A stretch of DNA of 64,000 nucleotides from Hoyosella sp. YIM 151337. Lineage in GTDB: Bacteria > Actinomycetota > Actinomycetes > Mycobacteriales > Mycobacteriaceae. The notes under the pieces were generated by a model. That model was not told the DNA's origin. It saw nothing but the letters and a program-made list of their open reading frames with translations, and made no database searches. This document shows positions 41,481 to 50,826 of the stretch, in pieces. Both the position numbers and the translations under genes were made by a program. Each line of letters begins with the position of its first letter. The stretch's first letter is position 1. Location of the stretch: NCBI RefSeq assembly GCF_026041215.1, contig NZ_JAPEIQ010000013.1, positions 372,001-436,000 of the forward strand, in the 5' to 3' direction.

Positions 41481-42091
41481 TTCGTCTTCCCTAGTGACGA
41501 CAATGCGCTGCGCAGCAGATCAGATGTCGACGCGTCCGGCTTCAGCTGCACCGCAGCGGCCGTGGCTTGTTCAGCCTGCGCCGCGCTGAAGCCCAGCCCG
41601 ACTAACGCCTCGGCGACTTGATCGTGCACGGGACCAAGGCCCGCCGACCCGGCAAGCGACGCGTCTGAGCCCTGGGTGCCCGCTGCCGGGAGCGGGCCGA
41701 CCTTGTCACGCAAGTCGACCACCAGCCGCTCGGCTACACGTTTTCCAACACCGGGCACCTTCATCAGCGCTTTGACGTCGCCGGCCGCAAGTGCCGTCCG
41801 CAAGAGCTGGGGCTCAAGCACCGCAAGCACCGCCATCGCGAGTCGGGGACCAACACCGGTGACCGTTTGAAGCAAGGCAAAGAGTTCGCGCGACTCTTCA
41901 TCGGGGAAGCCGAAAAGCGTCATCGAATCTTCGCGGACCACCATCGTGGTGATAAGCCTGGCTTCGCCGCCGCGCGATAGCGTGGCGAGTGTGGCAGGTG
42001 TCGCGTTGATTCGGTAACCCACACCCGCAGCCTCGATAACTGCATGGTCGAGTCCGACCGACAAAACAGGACCCCGGATCGAGGCAATCAT
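41477..42091 (-). CDS. ruvA: Holliday junction DNA-binding protein RuvA
   Basis: Tetrameric protein that holds the four-way junction for RuvB. 204 residues: the OB-fold ([28 protein letters not shown]), then two helix-hairpin-helix motifs ([17 protein letters not shown] and [16 protein letters not shown]), a flexible Ala/Gly linker and the C-terminal RuvB-binding three-helix domain. Overlaps both ruvC (four bases) and ruvB (four bases), so all three are translated together. Confidence 0.97.
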   Translation of the reverse strand: MIASIRGPVLSVGLDHAVIEAAGVGYRINATPATLATLSRGGEARLITTMVVREDSMTLFGFPDEESRELFALLQTVTGVGPRLAMAVLAVLEPQLLRTALAAGDVKALMKVPGVGKRVAERLVVDLRDKVGPLPAAGTQGSDASLAGSAGLGPVHDQVAEALVGLGFSAAQAEQATAAAVQLKPDASTSDLLRSALSSLGKTK

Positions 42092-42702
42092 GTGATCCCC
42101 TTGACGTGTGCGTCACCTGACTGCAGCCGACTGACGTTTTTCCGCGCGCGGCGCTCCGCCGCCAGCCGTGCCTTGTACTTGCGCTGCGCTGCCGCCGCGG
42201 CAGCTTCCGCCTGAGCCATGCGATCAAGCATGGGGGCACGCCAGCAGTGGCAGATCGCGAGTGCAAGGGCGTCCGCCGCGTCCGCCGGCCGCGGTGACTC
42301 CGGCAGACTCAGAATTCTCGTGACCATCGCGATCACTTGTTCCTTCCCGGCTGAACCATTGCCGGTAACCGCTGCTTTAACTTGGCTCGGGGTGTGAAAC
42401 GCGACAGGAATGCCCCGCCGAGCAGCGGCTAGCGCAACGACGCCGCCGGCTTGGGCCGTGCCCATCACCGAACTGACATTGTGCTGGGAGAAAACCCGCT
42501 CGACCGCCACGACGTTTGGCCGGTGCCGGTCCATCCACTCCTCCGCGGCAATCGCAATACGGAGCAGCCGCGCGGACAATTCGAGGTCCGGCGGCGTGCG
42601 GACTACCTCAACCGCAACGGGTGTTACCTGGCGGCCACTGCCCGCGTCGACAATCCCGAGCCCGCACCTGGTCAACCCAGGGTCGACACCCATGACGCGC
42701 AT
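42088..42702 (-). CDS. ruvC: Crossover junction endodeoxyribonuclease RuvC
   Basis: Resolves Holliday junctions by paired nicks. From the ATG at 42702 (GGAGG nearby upstream) the protein has 204 residues and begins with the catalytic segment [28 protein letters not shown] carries the second acidic residue and [13 protein letters not shown] the C-terminal pair. The last 40 residues are basic and Ala-rich, an actinobacterial addition. The 23 residues upstream in the longest frame lack family similarity. First gene of ruvCAB. Confidence 0.96.
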   Translation of the reverse strand: MRVMGVDPGLTRCGLGIVDAGSGRQVTPVAVEVVRTPPDLELSARLLRIAIAAEEWMDRHRPNVVAVERVFSQHNVSSVMGTAQAGGVVALAAARRGIPVAFHTPSQVKAAVTGNGSAGKEQVIAMVTRILSLPESPRPADAADALALAICHCWRAPMLDRMAQAEAAAAAAQRKYKARLAAERRARKNVSRLQSGDAHVKGIT

Positions 42703-42806
42703 TCCGCCTCCTTCGAGCCACTCCACCAGCTGCGAACATTCGTTCGATAGCCTACTGGAGGTGGCCGTCAATCAGTGGAAGCAACGCCCTGGGTGACGCC
42801 AGGTCG

Positions 42807-43559
42807 TTATGCGTCAAGTTCCTCGAGAACGTCATCGGAAATATCAACATTCGAGTAGACGTTCTGCACATCATCGCAGTCTTCAAGCGCGTCGATCAGT
42901 TTGATCACCTTGCGCGCGCCGTCGGCGTCGACTGCGACGCTGACAGATGGCTGAAAACTGAGTTCCGCCGAATCGTAGTCGATACCCGCTTCCTGCAATG
43001 CCGTGCGCACGCCCACAAGGTCGCCGGCCTCGGACACTACTTCGAAACTCTCACCGAGATCGTTGACCTCTTCGGCACCGGCGTCGAGAACGGCCATCAG
43101 CACATCGTCCTCCCCGCGGTCCGCCTTATCGAGCATGACCACGCCCTTTCGGGAGAAGAGGTACGCCACCGATCCCGGATCCGCCATGTTGCCGCCGTTT
43201 CGGGTCATCGCGGTTCGCACCTCCCCGGCCGCACGATTGCGGTTATCCGTGAGGCACTCGATCAGCACAGCGACGCCATTCGGGCCATAACCCTCGTACA
43301 TAATGGTTTGCCAGTCGGCACCGCCGGCTTCCTCACCTGAGCCGCGCTTGCGCGCCCGTTCGATGTTGTCGTTCGGGACCGACGCCTTCTTCGCCTTCTG
43401 AATCGCATCGTAAAGAGTGGGATTGCCGCCAGGGTCACCGCCGCCCGTCCGGGCCGCGACCTCGACGTTCTTGATCAGTTTGGCGAAGAGTTTGCCGCGC
43501 TTGGCATCGATCGCGGCCTTTTTGTGCTTCGTGGTGGCCCATTTGGAGTGGCCGCTCAT
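42807..43559 (-). CDS. YebC/PmpR family probable transcriptional regulator
   Basis: 250 residues from the ATG at 43559, giving the invariant start [16 protein letters not shown]. Further family segments are [29 protein letters not shown] and [19 protein letters not shown]. Some members bind DNA; others help ribosomes at difficult sequences, so the exact role is open. It precedes ruvC by about 104 bases in the same orientation, the conserved yebC-ruvCAB neighbourhood. The extra 21 residues in the longest frame were rejected. Confidence 0.95.
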   Translation of the reverse strand: MSGHSKWATTKHKKAAIDAKRGKLFAKLIKNVEVAARTGGGDPGGNPTLYDAIQKAKKASVPNDNIERARKRGSGEEAGGADWQTIMYEGYGPNGVAVLIECLTDNRNRAAGEVRTAMTRNGGNMADPGSVAYLFSRKGVVMLDKADRGEDDVLMAVLDAGAEEVNDLGESFEVVSEAGDLVGVRTALQEAGIDYDSAELSFQPSVSVAVDADGARKVIKLIDALEDCDDVQNVYSNVDISDDVLEELDA

Positions 43560-43645
43560 CTTGGCACATCCCTTCCAGCAGTGGTGCGTGCCCCCGGGAC
43601 TACGGGTGGCAGCGGGAGTCAACGGAGTGGTTCAGTCAGCCGATG

Positions 43646-44263
43646 TTACCCGCTTGACGACACGGAACGGCGCACCATCTTCACGAACAACTCATGGATG
43701 CGGCGATCACCCGTCACTTCGGGGTGAAACGAGGTAGCCAGCACAGCACCCTCCCGCACAGCAACGATGCGGCCCTGTGCTGGCCCAGCTTCCACTCGGG
43801 CAAGCACCTCGACGTTCGGCCCCGCACGCTCAACCCACGGCGCGCGGATGAAGACCGCGCGGACGGGGCCACCGTCGATACCGTCGACGTGGATGTCCTC
43901 TTCGAAAGAGTCGACCTGACGGCCGAAGGCGTTTCGGCGCACCGTGATGTCGAGTGCGTCGAGATGCTGGGCGTCGGGGCGCGTATCGAGAATCTCACTG
44001 GCCAGCATGATCATTCCGGCGCAGGACCCAAGCGCGGGCAAGCCGTCTTTGAGCCGCGCACGCAGCGGCTCCAGCAGGTCGAACACTGTGAGGAGCCGAC
44101 TCATTGTCGTGGATTCTCCGCCCGGAACAATCAGGCCATCGATCGCCTCGATCTCGTCTCTCCTGCGCACCCCGACTGCGCGCGCGCCACATGCCTCAAC
44201 AGCAGCGATATGCTCACGAAAATCACCTTGCAGCGCCAGGACGCCAATCACCGGTGTGGACAT
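43646..44263 (-). CDS. pdxT: Pyridoxal 5'-phosphate synthase glutaminase subunit
   Basis: Supplies ammonia from glutamine to PdxS for PLP synthesis. 205 residues of class I glutaminase fold. [13 protein letters not shown] and [11 protein letters not shown] (oxyanion strand) precede the nucleophile elbow with GSCAGMI, and the catalytic His is in [11 protein letters not shown] used the ATG at 44263; an in-frame GTG lies one codon before it, and neither has a clear Shine-Dalgarno. Separated from pdxS by the thioesterase gene, as in mycobacteria (Rv2604c-Rv2606c). Confidence 0.96.
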   Translation of the reverse strand: MSTPVIGVLALQGDFREHIAAVEACGARAVGVRRRDEIEAIDGLIVPGGESTTMSRLLTVFDLLEPLRARLKDGLPALGSCAGMIMLASEILDTRPDAQHLDALDITVRRNAFGRQVDSFEEDIHVDGIDGGPVRAVFIRAPWVERAGPNVEVLARVEAGPAQGRIVAVREGAVLATSFHPEVTGDRRIHELFVKMVRRSVSSSG

Positions 44264-44302
44264 CACCGAGACAGAATAGTCGCTCGACGACGGTGGCCGT
44301 TC

Positions 44303-45145
44303 TCACGCATGGGCGCCATCTTCATCGGGATTCCGCAGCCAGCGAGTCAGACCTTCTTGCGCAACAGCAGCGACCAGCGTCCCGTTGACGTCGAAGATGC
44401 GGCCCTGCGTAAACGAGCGGCCGCCGCCTGCGAATGGCGATACCTGGTCGTACAGCAGCCACTCGTCCGCACGGAACGGCCGGAAGAACCACATGGCGTG
44501 GTCCAGCGACGCCATCTGCACCTGCGCGCGCGGGTGCGGCACCAGCGCGGAACCCAGCAGCATCATGTCGCTCATGTACGCCAGCGTGCAGACGTGCGTT
44601 GTCTGATCATCCGGTAGCGGCGCACGGTAGCGCATCCACACTCGTTGCTGGGACGCGAGGCGCGGGTGCAACTCGGTCTGTTCCTTCGGAACAATGCGAA
44701 GGTCCCAATTCGACCATTCTTTGAGTTCCCAGCGATCCCGGTATTTTGGATGATTCTGGGGATCTGGTAATTCGTCAGCGGCGGGGACGGGCGGCATCTG
44801 ATCCGAGTGTTCGATGCCCTCATCGCCGCGATGGAAAGACGCGGACATCACAAAGATGATTTCGCCGTCCTGCACGGCGTTGACCCTGCGGGTCCGGAAG
44901 GAACGGCCCTCGCGGATCCGCTCCACCCGGTAAACAGTCGGGACTTTCGGCTTACCCGGACGCAGGAAGTAGGCATGCAGCGAATGCACCTGGTATTCCG
45001 GGTCGACAGTGCGCACGGCGGAGACGAGAGATTGCCCCGCTACCTGGCCACCGAATGTGCGCTGGAGGATCGTTTCTATCGGTGCGCCCCGATATATGTC
45101 CCGGTCGATTTGCTCGAGCTCAAGGACTTCTTCGATCCTCGCCAT
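44303..45145 (-). CDS. tesB: Acyl-CoA thioesterase II
   Basis: 280 residues with the double hotdog fold. The first hotdog starts IYRGAPIETILQRTFGGQVAGQSLVSA, with YFLRPGKPKVP typical of TesB. The second hotdog includes LAYMSDMMLLGSALVPH and SLDHAMWFFRPFRADEWLL, containing the Asp of the catalytic triad. Hydrolyses fatty acyl-CoAs in the cytoplasm. Lies between pdxS and pdxT with gaps of about 37 and 39 bases, so it is probably cotranscribed. Confidence 0.94.
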   Translation of the reverse strand: MARIEEVLELEQIDRDIYRGAPIETILQRTFGGQVAGQSLVSAVRTVDPEYQVHSLHAYFLRPGKPKVPTVYRVERIREGRSFRTRRVNAVQDGEIIFVMSASFHRGDEGIEHSDQMPPVPAADELPDPQNHPKYRDRWELKEWSNWDLRIVPKEQTELHPRLASQQRVWMRYRAPLPDDQTTHVCTLAYMSDMMLLGSALVPHPRAQVQMASLDHAMWFFRPFRADEWLLYDQVSPFAGGGRSFTQGRIFDVNGTLVAAVAQEGLTRWLRNPDEDGAHA

Positions 45146-45182
45146 ATGCGCGAACTCCCGTCAGTAATGTCGGCGACCCCGC

Positions 45183-46103
45183 TCACCAGCCGCGTTCAGC
45201 CAAACGGTGCGACTGTGGGAGGTCGTCGACGTTGATGCCGACCATCGCCTCGCCCAGTCCGCGCGACACCTCAGCAAGCGTGTCGGGGTCGTCGTAGTAC
45301 GTCGTCGCTTTGACAATAGCGGCCGCGCGTTTAACGGGATCACCTGACTTGAAGATTCCGGAGCCGACAAACACGCCCTCAGCCCCAAGCTGCATCATCA
45401 TCGCCGCGTCTGCCGGCGTCGCGATGCCGCCAGCGGTGAACATCACCACGGGCAGCTTGCCCGTCGCAGCGACCTCAGCAACGAGGTCGTATGGGGCCTG
45501 CAGCTCCTTCGCCGCAACGAACAGCTCATCCTTGCTCAGCGCGGCCAGACGGCGCAGCGCGCCGCCGATCTCCCGCATGTGGGTAGTGGCATTCGACACG
45601 TCACCGGTGCCTGCCTCGCCCTTGGAGCGAATCATCGCAGCGCCCTCAGCGATGCGGCGGAGCGCTTCACCGAGGTTGGTAGCACCGCACACAAACGGCA
45701 CCGTGAACTGCCACTTGTCGATGTGGTTTGCATAGTCAGCCGGGGTGAGCACTTCCGACTCGTCGATGTAGTCCACCCCGAGGCTCTGGAGAATCTGAGC
45801 TTCGACAAAGTGCCCAATACGCGCCTTCGCCATGACAGGAATCGACACGGCCTCGATGATGCCCTGAATCATGTCAGGATCGCTCATCCGCGAAACACCA
45901 CCCTCGGCACGAATATCAGCCGGCACGCGCTCGAGAGCCATGACGGCCACGGCGCCCGCATCCTCCGCGACCTTGGCCTGCTCGGGAGTGACCACGTCCA
46001 TGATCACGCCCCCCTTGAGCATTTCAGCCATGCCGCGCTTCACACGGCCCGTGCCGGTGACGGGCATAGCCGCATCTGATGAATTGGTGGGGGTTGCGCT
46101 CAC
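45183..46103 (-). CDS. pdxS: Pyridoxal 5'-phosphate synthase lyase subunit
   Basis: Builds PLP from ribose 5-phosphate, glyceraldehyde 3-phosphate and ammonia. 306 residues. [17 protein letters not shown] opens the barrel; the catalytic lysines lie in [13 protein letters not shown] and in [43 protein letters not shown] forms the phosphate-binding end. PdxS and PdxT together form the 24-subunit PLP synthase. Confidence 0.97.
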   Translation of the reverse strand: MSATPTNSSDAAMPVTGTGRVKRGMAEMLKGGVIMDVVTPEQAKVAEDAGAVAVMALERVPADIRAEGGVSRMSDPDMIQGIIEAVSIPVMAKARIGHFVEAQILQSLGVDYIDESEVLTPADYANHIDKWQFTVPFVCGATNLGEALRRIAEGAAMIRSKGEAGTGDVSNATTHMREIGGALRRLAALSKDELFVAAKELQAPYDLVAEVAATGKLPVVMFTAGGIATPADAAMMMQLGAEGVFVGSGIFKSGDPVKRAAAIVKATTYYDDPDTLAEVSRGLGEAMVGINVDDLPQSHRLAERGW

Positions 46104-46208
46104 GGAAGTCTCTCCTGCAAATGGCGACGAGTTGGTTGTTGTCGATGTTTCATCCTATGAGGTCCGCCGCGCAAACCGCGAAGGCGATCCGCGCTGCGGC
46201 CCACCATT

Positions 46209-46229
46209 TCGCTGTCCGCTGAACAGCGA
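46209..46229 (-). terminator. Possible weak hairpin terminator after the LemA/NUDIX gene
   Basis: A 7 bp perfect stem (46209-46215 with 46223-46229) with a 7-base loop lies just past the stop of the minus-strand gene that ends at 46231. There is no T tract, so termination is only a possibility. Confidence 0.35.
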
Positions 46230-46230
46230 G

Positions 46231-47286
46231 CTAGAAGATGCGCCGCGGTGTTGCCGTGACGGCAGCGCCGTCCGCGACGGCAACAGCCTCGTCCACAAGT
46301 CGCGGAAGGTCTTCCGGGTACACCTTCTCTCCGGCCCGCACGAAGCTCTCCATATCCGGTGGGGTGCACCATTTATAGTCGTGCACCACGGTGTTTTCGA
46401 GATCGGTCAGGCCGTCGGCTGACAGTGTGAATGCGGGAGTACGGGCGACGAAGAACTCCTCTTCGCTCCGCATCACCGAACCATTGAACGTGAAAACCTC
46501 TGTGCGCTTCCATAGCGGACCGAGCAGATCGTCGGGAGCGAGCTGATGACCGGTTTCTTCCCGCACCTCCCGCAGAGCCGCGTCGCGCAGCGTCTCACCC
46601 GGTTCCACCCCGCCACCGACGGTGAACCAGAAGAACTCACCAGAACCCTGCGGATCCGTGCCGCGCATCAAAAGCACGCGATTACTGTCATCGAGGAGCA
46701 CAACGCGCGCGGACGCCCGTGGCGCAGCACTGTCGAACTGGGGCGACAGCTCGCGCTCCGCGATCTCGAAGTGCCGGGGATTCGGCGCCGTACCGGCTAA
46801 CCGCAACCAGCGCACCGGCCGTCTGCTGCGCAGCGTGACGATGTCGCCCACCGCATCGTTGTGGAAACGACGAGCGATGAGCACGCGCGCTTCCGCATCT
46901 GCAAGTTCGGCAGCGAGTTGCGGCGTGAGCCACTCTGGCCGAACCTGCGACAGCGCCGCAGAAAGCGCGTTCTCGGCATCCTCACGCTGGTCCCGGTCCG
47001 CGCGTTCGGCGCGCGCGGACAGAATTGCGAGCTGGTTCGCCTTGCCGTACGGCGACGCGGTGGCCGGCGCGCTCTCGGTGCGCTCGTCCGCCTGAACGAA
47101 CACGGCGGCTATCGATCGGGCCACAACCGCGCGGCGGGCGAGCGCGGCATCAAGAGCCTGCCACGCCTTCTCATAGCGGATATGCAGCCGGTCTAACCGC
47201 GTTGCCGTGGTCATGATCCAGGCGATCGCAACGACGACGATTGCCACCACCACAGCTGTGAGGAGCAAAAACCACCAGGACGTCAC
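46231..47286 (-). CDS. Membrane-anchored LemA-like/NUDIX fusion protein
   Basis: 351 residues. An N-terminal transmembrane helix (about residues 4-24) is followed by a helical region, residues 30-145, that reads like a LemA fold: RLHIRYEKAWQALDAALARR, then ADAEARVLIARRFHNDAV. The C-terminal half, from about 190, is a NUDIX hydrolase with a complete box (GGGVEPGETLRDAA then REVREETGH, residues 224-246). NUDIX enzymes cleave nucleoside diphosphates linked to other moieties; the substrate is unknown. A gene of similar type flanks pimA in M. tuberculosis (Rv2609c). Cotranscribed with pimA (36-base gap). Confidence 0.85.
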   Translation of the reverse strand: MTSWWFLLLTAVVVAIVVVAIAWIMTTATRLDRLHIRYEKAWQALDAALARRAVVARSIAAVFVQADERTESAPATASPYGKANQLAILSARAERADRDQREDAENALSAALSQVRPEWLTPQLAAELADAEARVLIARRFHNDAVGDIVTLRSRRPVRWLRLAGTAPNPRHFEIAERELSPQFDSAAPRASARVVLLDDSNRVLLMRGTDPQGSGEFFWFTVGGGVEPGETLRDAALREVREETGHQLAPDDLLGPLWKRTEVFTFNGSVMRSEEEFFVARTPAFTLSADGLTDLENTVVHDYKWCTPPDMESFVRAGEKVYPEDLPRLVDEAVAVADGAAVTATPRRIF

Positions 47287-47322
47287 TGCTTAGCTCCCGT
47301 CATGCACCGGCTCGTAATCATC

Positions 47323-48456
47323 TCAGGCACGCCGCAGCGGCTTCGGCAGCGCAGGTGATGTTGTTACCACTGTCTCGTAAACCCGCAAGACCTGCCGCGA
47401 GACAACACTCCAGTCATAGTGCAGCACGGCGACGCTGGCCGCCGAGATAATTTCCGCGCGGTAAGCGTCGTCATTGAGCATCCGGTCGATCCCAGCCGCG
47501 AGCTCCGGCCCACTTCCCGTCCGCGTCAGACATCCCGCCCGGCCATCGCGAAGTACGCGCCGGAACGCATCGAGTTCGCTTGCGACGACCGGTGTGCCAG
47601 CCGCCATGGCCTCGACAAGAACAATTCCGAAGCTCTCGCCCCCAGTGTTCGGTGCGCAGTACACGTCCGCGCTGCGCAGCGCGGACGCCTTCTCTGCATC
47701 CGACACTTGCCCAAGGAAGCGGAAGTGCCGTGCAAGATCACCCAGCTGTGTACGCAACGCGGCCTCGTCACCACGACCGACGACGAGCACCTCAAGATCG
47801 TGGTGTTTTCGCACGAGTTCTGGCAGCGCGTCGACTAGCACTGACATGCCTTTGCGCGGCTCGTCATAGCGCCCGAGAAAGAGAATTGTCTTACCCGGGC
47901 GCGGATAGCCTGGCAGCGGCCGGGCAGTCGCGAAGAAACCCACGCGCACTCCGTTGGGGATTTCGACCGCGTCAGAGCCCAGCGACTCGATCTGCCAGCG
48001 GCGGGCCAATTCGGACACCGCGATTTTGCCGTTAATCTTCTCTAGCAGCGGCTGCAAGACCGGCTGGAAGGTGCTGAGGGCGAGCGATTTTGTGGTCGAC
48101 GTATGAAACGTCGCGACAATCGGGACGTCGGCGAGGGTGAGCGCGAGCATCGACAAGCTCGGCGCGTTCGGTTCGTGGAGATGCACCACGTCGAACGAAT
48201 TCTCCGACAGCCATCGACGCACCCGTGAGTACGCGCCAGGCCCGAACCGAAGCCGAGCCACCGAGCCGTTGTACGGAATCGGCACCGCGCGTCCAGCTGA
48301 CACGACGTAGTCAGGCAACTCCACGTCATCCGAGGCTGGCGCCAGCACGCTGACGGTGTGTCCCATCTCGATGAGGACAGCTGCGAGCTCAGCGACATGC
48401 GCCTGCACGCCCCCGTGGACATCAAACGAGTACGGACAGACCATTCCGATTTTCAC
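47323..48456 (-). CDS. pimA: Phosphatidyl-myo-inositol mannosyltransferase PimA
   Basis: Transfers the first mannose from GDP-mannose to phosphatidylinositol on the inner face of the membrane. 377 residues from the GTG at 48456, the size of mycobacterial PimA. The GT-B N-domain begins KIGMVCPYSFDVHGGVQAH; HLHEPNAPS follows. The C-domain has GRYDEPRKGMSVLVDA and the nucleotide-sugar signature GGESFGIVLVEAMAAGTPVV. The 38 extra residues in the longest frame have no family character. It lies in the pgsA-patA-pimA PIM locus, 137 bases downstream of patA. Confidence 0.95.
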   Translation of the reverse strand: MKIGMVCPYSFDVHGGVQAHVAELAAVLIEMGHTVSVLAPASDDVELPDYVVSAGRAVPIPYNGSVARLRFGPGAYSRVRRWLSENSFDVVHLHEPNAPSLSMLALTLADVPIVATFHTSTTKSLALSTFQPVLQPLLEKINGKIAVSELARRWQIESLGSDAVEIPNGVRVGFFATARPLPGYPRPGKTILFLGRYDEPRKGMSVLVDALPELVRKHHDLEVLVVGRGDEAALRTQLGDLARHFRFLGQVSDAEKASALRSADVYCAPNTGGESFGIVLVEAMAAGTPVVASELDAFRRVLRDGRAGCLTRTGSGPELAAGIDRMLNDDAYRAEIISAASVAVLHYDWSVVSRQVLRVYETVVTTSPALPKPLRRA

Positions 48457-48593
48457 GATGCGCGCTCTTTCACCAGCATGCTCCCCGTCCTCCTCATTCC
48501 ACTCTGGTGCATCGAGCCCACCACGGCCACCCCATCGTGGCCAGTCCTGCAGGGACTGCCGGGGCCACACCGCGCCCGGCCTGTACGTGCGGG

Positions 48594-49523
48594 TCAGCCC
48601 ATGGCCCGGCTTGGCACTCCCATCCGTGCGAGCCGCTCGGGCGACAGGTCACTCCACCACAGCGGCTGCAGCATGTGCCAATCGGCTGGGTGCCGGACGA
48701 TATTCAGCGAGAAGACATCCGCAAGTTCCTGCGTGGCGGCTTCAATTCCCTGTTGAAGGCTAATTTCCGGCTCCGCTTTGAAGCCCCACGCACGAGCGGT
48801 GAACCAGCAGTGCACCGGAACCAGGGCCGCACCCGTCTCCGCCGCCAGTTTTGCCGGGCCCGCAGGAAAGCTGGTGCGCTCACCGAAGAAATCGACCGGC
48901 ACTCCTGCAGCCGTGAGATCGCGGTCAGCAAGCAGGCACACGACTTTTCCGGCCTCGAGACGCTGCTTGAGCACACTGAACGGCGGCTGCTCTCCCCCGC
49001 TTGCCGGGAAGATCTCGAAGCCCAGCGATTCCCGGTATGCCACGAAACGCTGATATAGCGACTCAGGCTTGAGCCGCTCTGCGACAGTCGAGAACTTGCC
49101 CAGCTGGTGCACCAGCCACACACCGGCAAGGTCCCAATTGCCGCTATGCGGGAGGGCAAGCACCACTCCGCGGCCCTCCGCGTGCGGGTCAACGAAGTGC
49201 TCACGGCCTGCCACACTGTGGTCAATCGCATGCGCGACGGCACCTAGGTCCATTGAGGGCAAGCGGAACGCCTCCCGCCAGTAACGCGCATAGGAACGTA
49301 CTGCTGCGCGCATCAGCACGTCAGGCACTGCCATCGGGTGTACGCCGAGGACTCGCGCAAGGTTGCGGCGCAGCTGTGCCGGGCCGCCCGCACGTGACGC
49401 ATAGTCCGCGCCCATGTTGAACGCACCCGCTGCAACCGGCTCCGGCAGCGCGCGCACAACACGCCAGCCGGCTGCGTACGCGAGGTCTGACGCGTTGCCA
49501 GCCAGCAATGCCGATTGCTTCAT
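48594..49523 (-). CDS. patA: Phosphatidylinositol mannoside acyltransferase
   Basis: Acylates the mannose of PIM1/PIM2 with palmitoyl-CoA at the cytoplasmic face. 309 residues of the lipid A acyltransferase-like family. The HX4D motif is intact (H126 and D131 in LPHSGNWDLAG), and E149 stands where the mycobacterial enzyme has its catalytic Glu. An amphipathic N-terminal helix is likely. The gene overlaps pgsA by four bases, so lipid core synthesis and acylation are coupled. Corresponds to Rv2611c. Confidence 0.94.
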   Translation of the reverse strand: MKQSALLAGNASDLAYAAGWRVVRALPEPVAAGAFNMGADYASRAGGPAQLRRNLARVLGVHPMAVPDVLMRAAVRSYARYWREAFRLPSMDLGAVAHAIDHSVAGREHFVDPHAEGRGVVLALPHSGNWDLAGVWLVHQLGKFSTVAERLKPESLYQRFVAYRESLGFEIFPASGGEQPPFSVLKQRLEAGKVVCLLADRDLTAAGVPVDFFGERTSFPAGPAKLAAETGAALVPVHCWFTARAWGFKAEPEISLQQGIEAATQELADVFSLNIVRHPADWHMLQPLWWSDLSPERLARMGVPSRAMG

Positions 49524-50176
49524 GTGCCCTCCGGTGTCTCGTCCGCGTCAAGCTCAGCGTCTCTGATGATGGTCATCGCCCCCGGTGAGCGGCGCACTGC
49601 AACGACTCGCTGCACGACCGTGACGACACTCCCGGCCGCGAGCAGCCACATCGCGACGTGAATTGCCCACCCCACACCGATACCGGTGAAGCCCGCGCCG
49701 AGTAGCACCACTACGAGACGGTCTGACCGTTCAATCAGACCTCCGTCTGCCCGCAGGCCGCTGGCTTCCGCACGAGCTTTGGCGTAAGAGATCACCTGCG
49801 ACGCGACGAGACAGATGAGCGTTGCAATGACGAGCGGGCCCGACCCTTCGTGGTACATCGCCCACCAGACGAGCGCGGCGAAGATCGCGCCGTCCGCGAT
49901 TCGGTCACATGTCGCGTCGAGGACCGCCCCGAACTGTGTGCCGCCGCCGCGGGCCCGTGCCATTGCGCCGTCAACGAGATCGAACAGCACGAACAGCGCG
50001 ATGACCACAGCACCCCAGAAGAGGTGGTCGGTGGTGAACAGCGCGAGTGCGGCGGCCACCGTCGCGGTCGTTCCCGCGACCGTCACGGCATCAGGGCTAA
50101 TTCCGGCACGGACAAGCGCCTTCCCGACCGGCGCGGTAACCTTCGACACCGAAGGTCGCCCGAAAACGCTCAGCAT
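49520..50176 (-). CDS. pgsA: Phosphatidylinositol phosphate synthase (CDP-alcohol phosphatidyltransferase)
   Basis: Joins CDP-diacylglycerol and inositol phosphate, the entry to PI and PIMs. 218 residues, six helices. The family motif is complete: D66-x2-D69-G70-x2-A73-R74-x8-G83-x3-D87-x3-D91 (DLVDGAMARARGGG then GAVLDATCD). These aspartates bind the metal and CDP. Position next to patA and pimA supports the PI phosphate synthase assignment over phosphatidylglycerol phosphate synthase. Confidence 0.95.
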   Translation of the reverse strand: MLSVFGRPSVSKVTAPVGKALVRAGISPDAVTVAGTTATVAAALALFTTDHLFWGAVVIALFVLFDLVDGAMARARGGGTQFGAVLDATCDRIADGAIFAALVWWAMYHEGSGPLVIATLICLVASQVISYAKARAEASGLRADGGLIERSDRLVVVLLGAGFTGIGVGWAIHVAMWLLAAGSVVTVVQRVVAVRRSPGAMTIIRDAELDADETPEGT

Positions 50177-50269
50177 GACAGCCCTTTTCCGTGGTGTTGT
50201 AGAGAAACGTTACCGAGAGCCTATAGCCGGAGTGCCCGCTAAGCGCGGCAGGTCGGCGTGCTTGTCTCG

Positions 50270-50824
50270 TCAGTCACCCTTTGCGGGGGCAGCGTCCCAG
50301 GCGAGCGATAACAGTGTGCGCGTCTCACGCAACAACTGCGGCAGCACTTTCGTCTCCCCAGTGACAGTGATGAAGTTCGCGTCGCCGACCCACCGCGGCA
50401 CCAGATGCTGATGCAGGTGCGCGGACAATGATCCTCCCGCCGCACCACCGAGGTTGAGACCGACGTTGAAACCATGCGGCTGCGAAACCCCACGGATCAC
50501 CCGAAGCGCTTGCTGCGTGAATTCGGTGAGTTCGGCGCTTTCGCCGTCGTCCAGCTCAGTGAGGTCAGCCACATGCCGATACGGGACGATCATCAGATGT
50601 CCAGGGTTGTAAGGGTAGAGGTTCAGCACCGCGTAGACCGTGCGGCCCCGCGCGATTACGAGGCCTTCCTCGTCGCTCAGCTGCGGAATACGGCACAGCG
50701 GGCAGCCCTCGTCTTTTTCTGGCACTGAGGCGTCCGCGATGTACGACATCCGGTGCGGCGTCCAAATTCGCTGGAGACGATCTGGGGTGCCGACGCCGGA
50801 GTCGACAAGCCGGTCATTGTCCAC
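50270..50824 (-). CDS. HIT-family protein, Ap4A phosphorylase-like
   Basis: 184 residues. The histidine triad AHLHQHLVP is present, and the N-terminal CPLC pair resembles the zinc site of mycobacterial Rv2613c, reported as a diadenosine tetraphosphate phosphorylase. VLNLYPYNPGHLMIVPYRHV is the conserved beta-sheet segment. It starts at a GTG two bases after the thrS stop. The association thrS-HIT-pgsA is conserved in Mycobacteriales; Ap4A is a side product of aminoacyl-tRNA synthetases, which makes the pairing functionally sensible. Confidence 0.92.
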   Translation of the reverse strand: MDNDRLVDSGVGTPDRLQRIWTPHRMSYIADASVPEKDEGCPLCRIPQLSDEEGLVIARGRTVYAVLNLYPYNPGHLMIVPYRHVADLTELDDGESAELTEFTQQALRVIRGVSQPHGFNVGLNLGGAAGGSLSAHLHQHLVPRWVGDANFITVTGETKVLPQLLRETRTLLSLAWDAAPAKGD

Positions 50825-50826
50825 CG

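Noticed and set aside
48457-48570. Longer PimA start adding 38 residues
   Set aside because: The additional residues do not resemble the family, and the GTG at 48456 gives the usual length and N-terminal strand.
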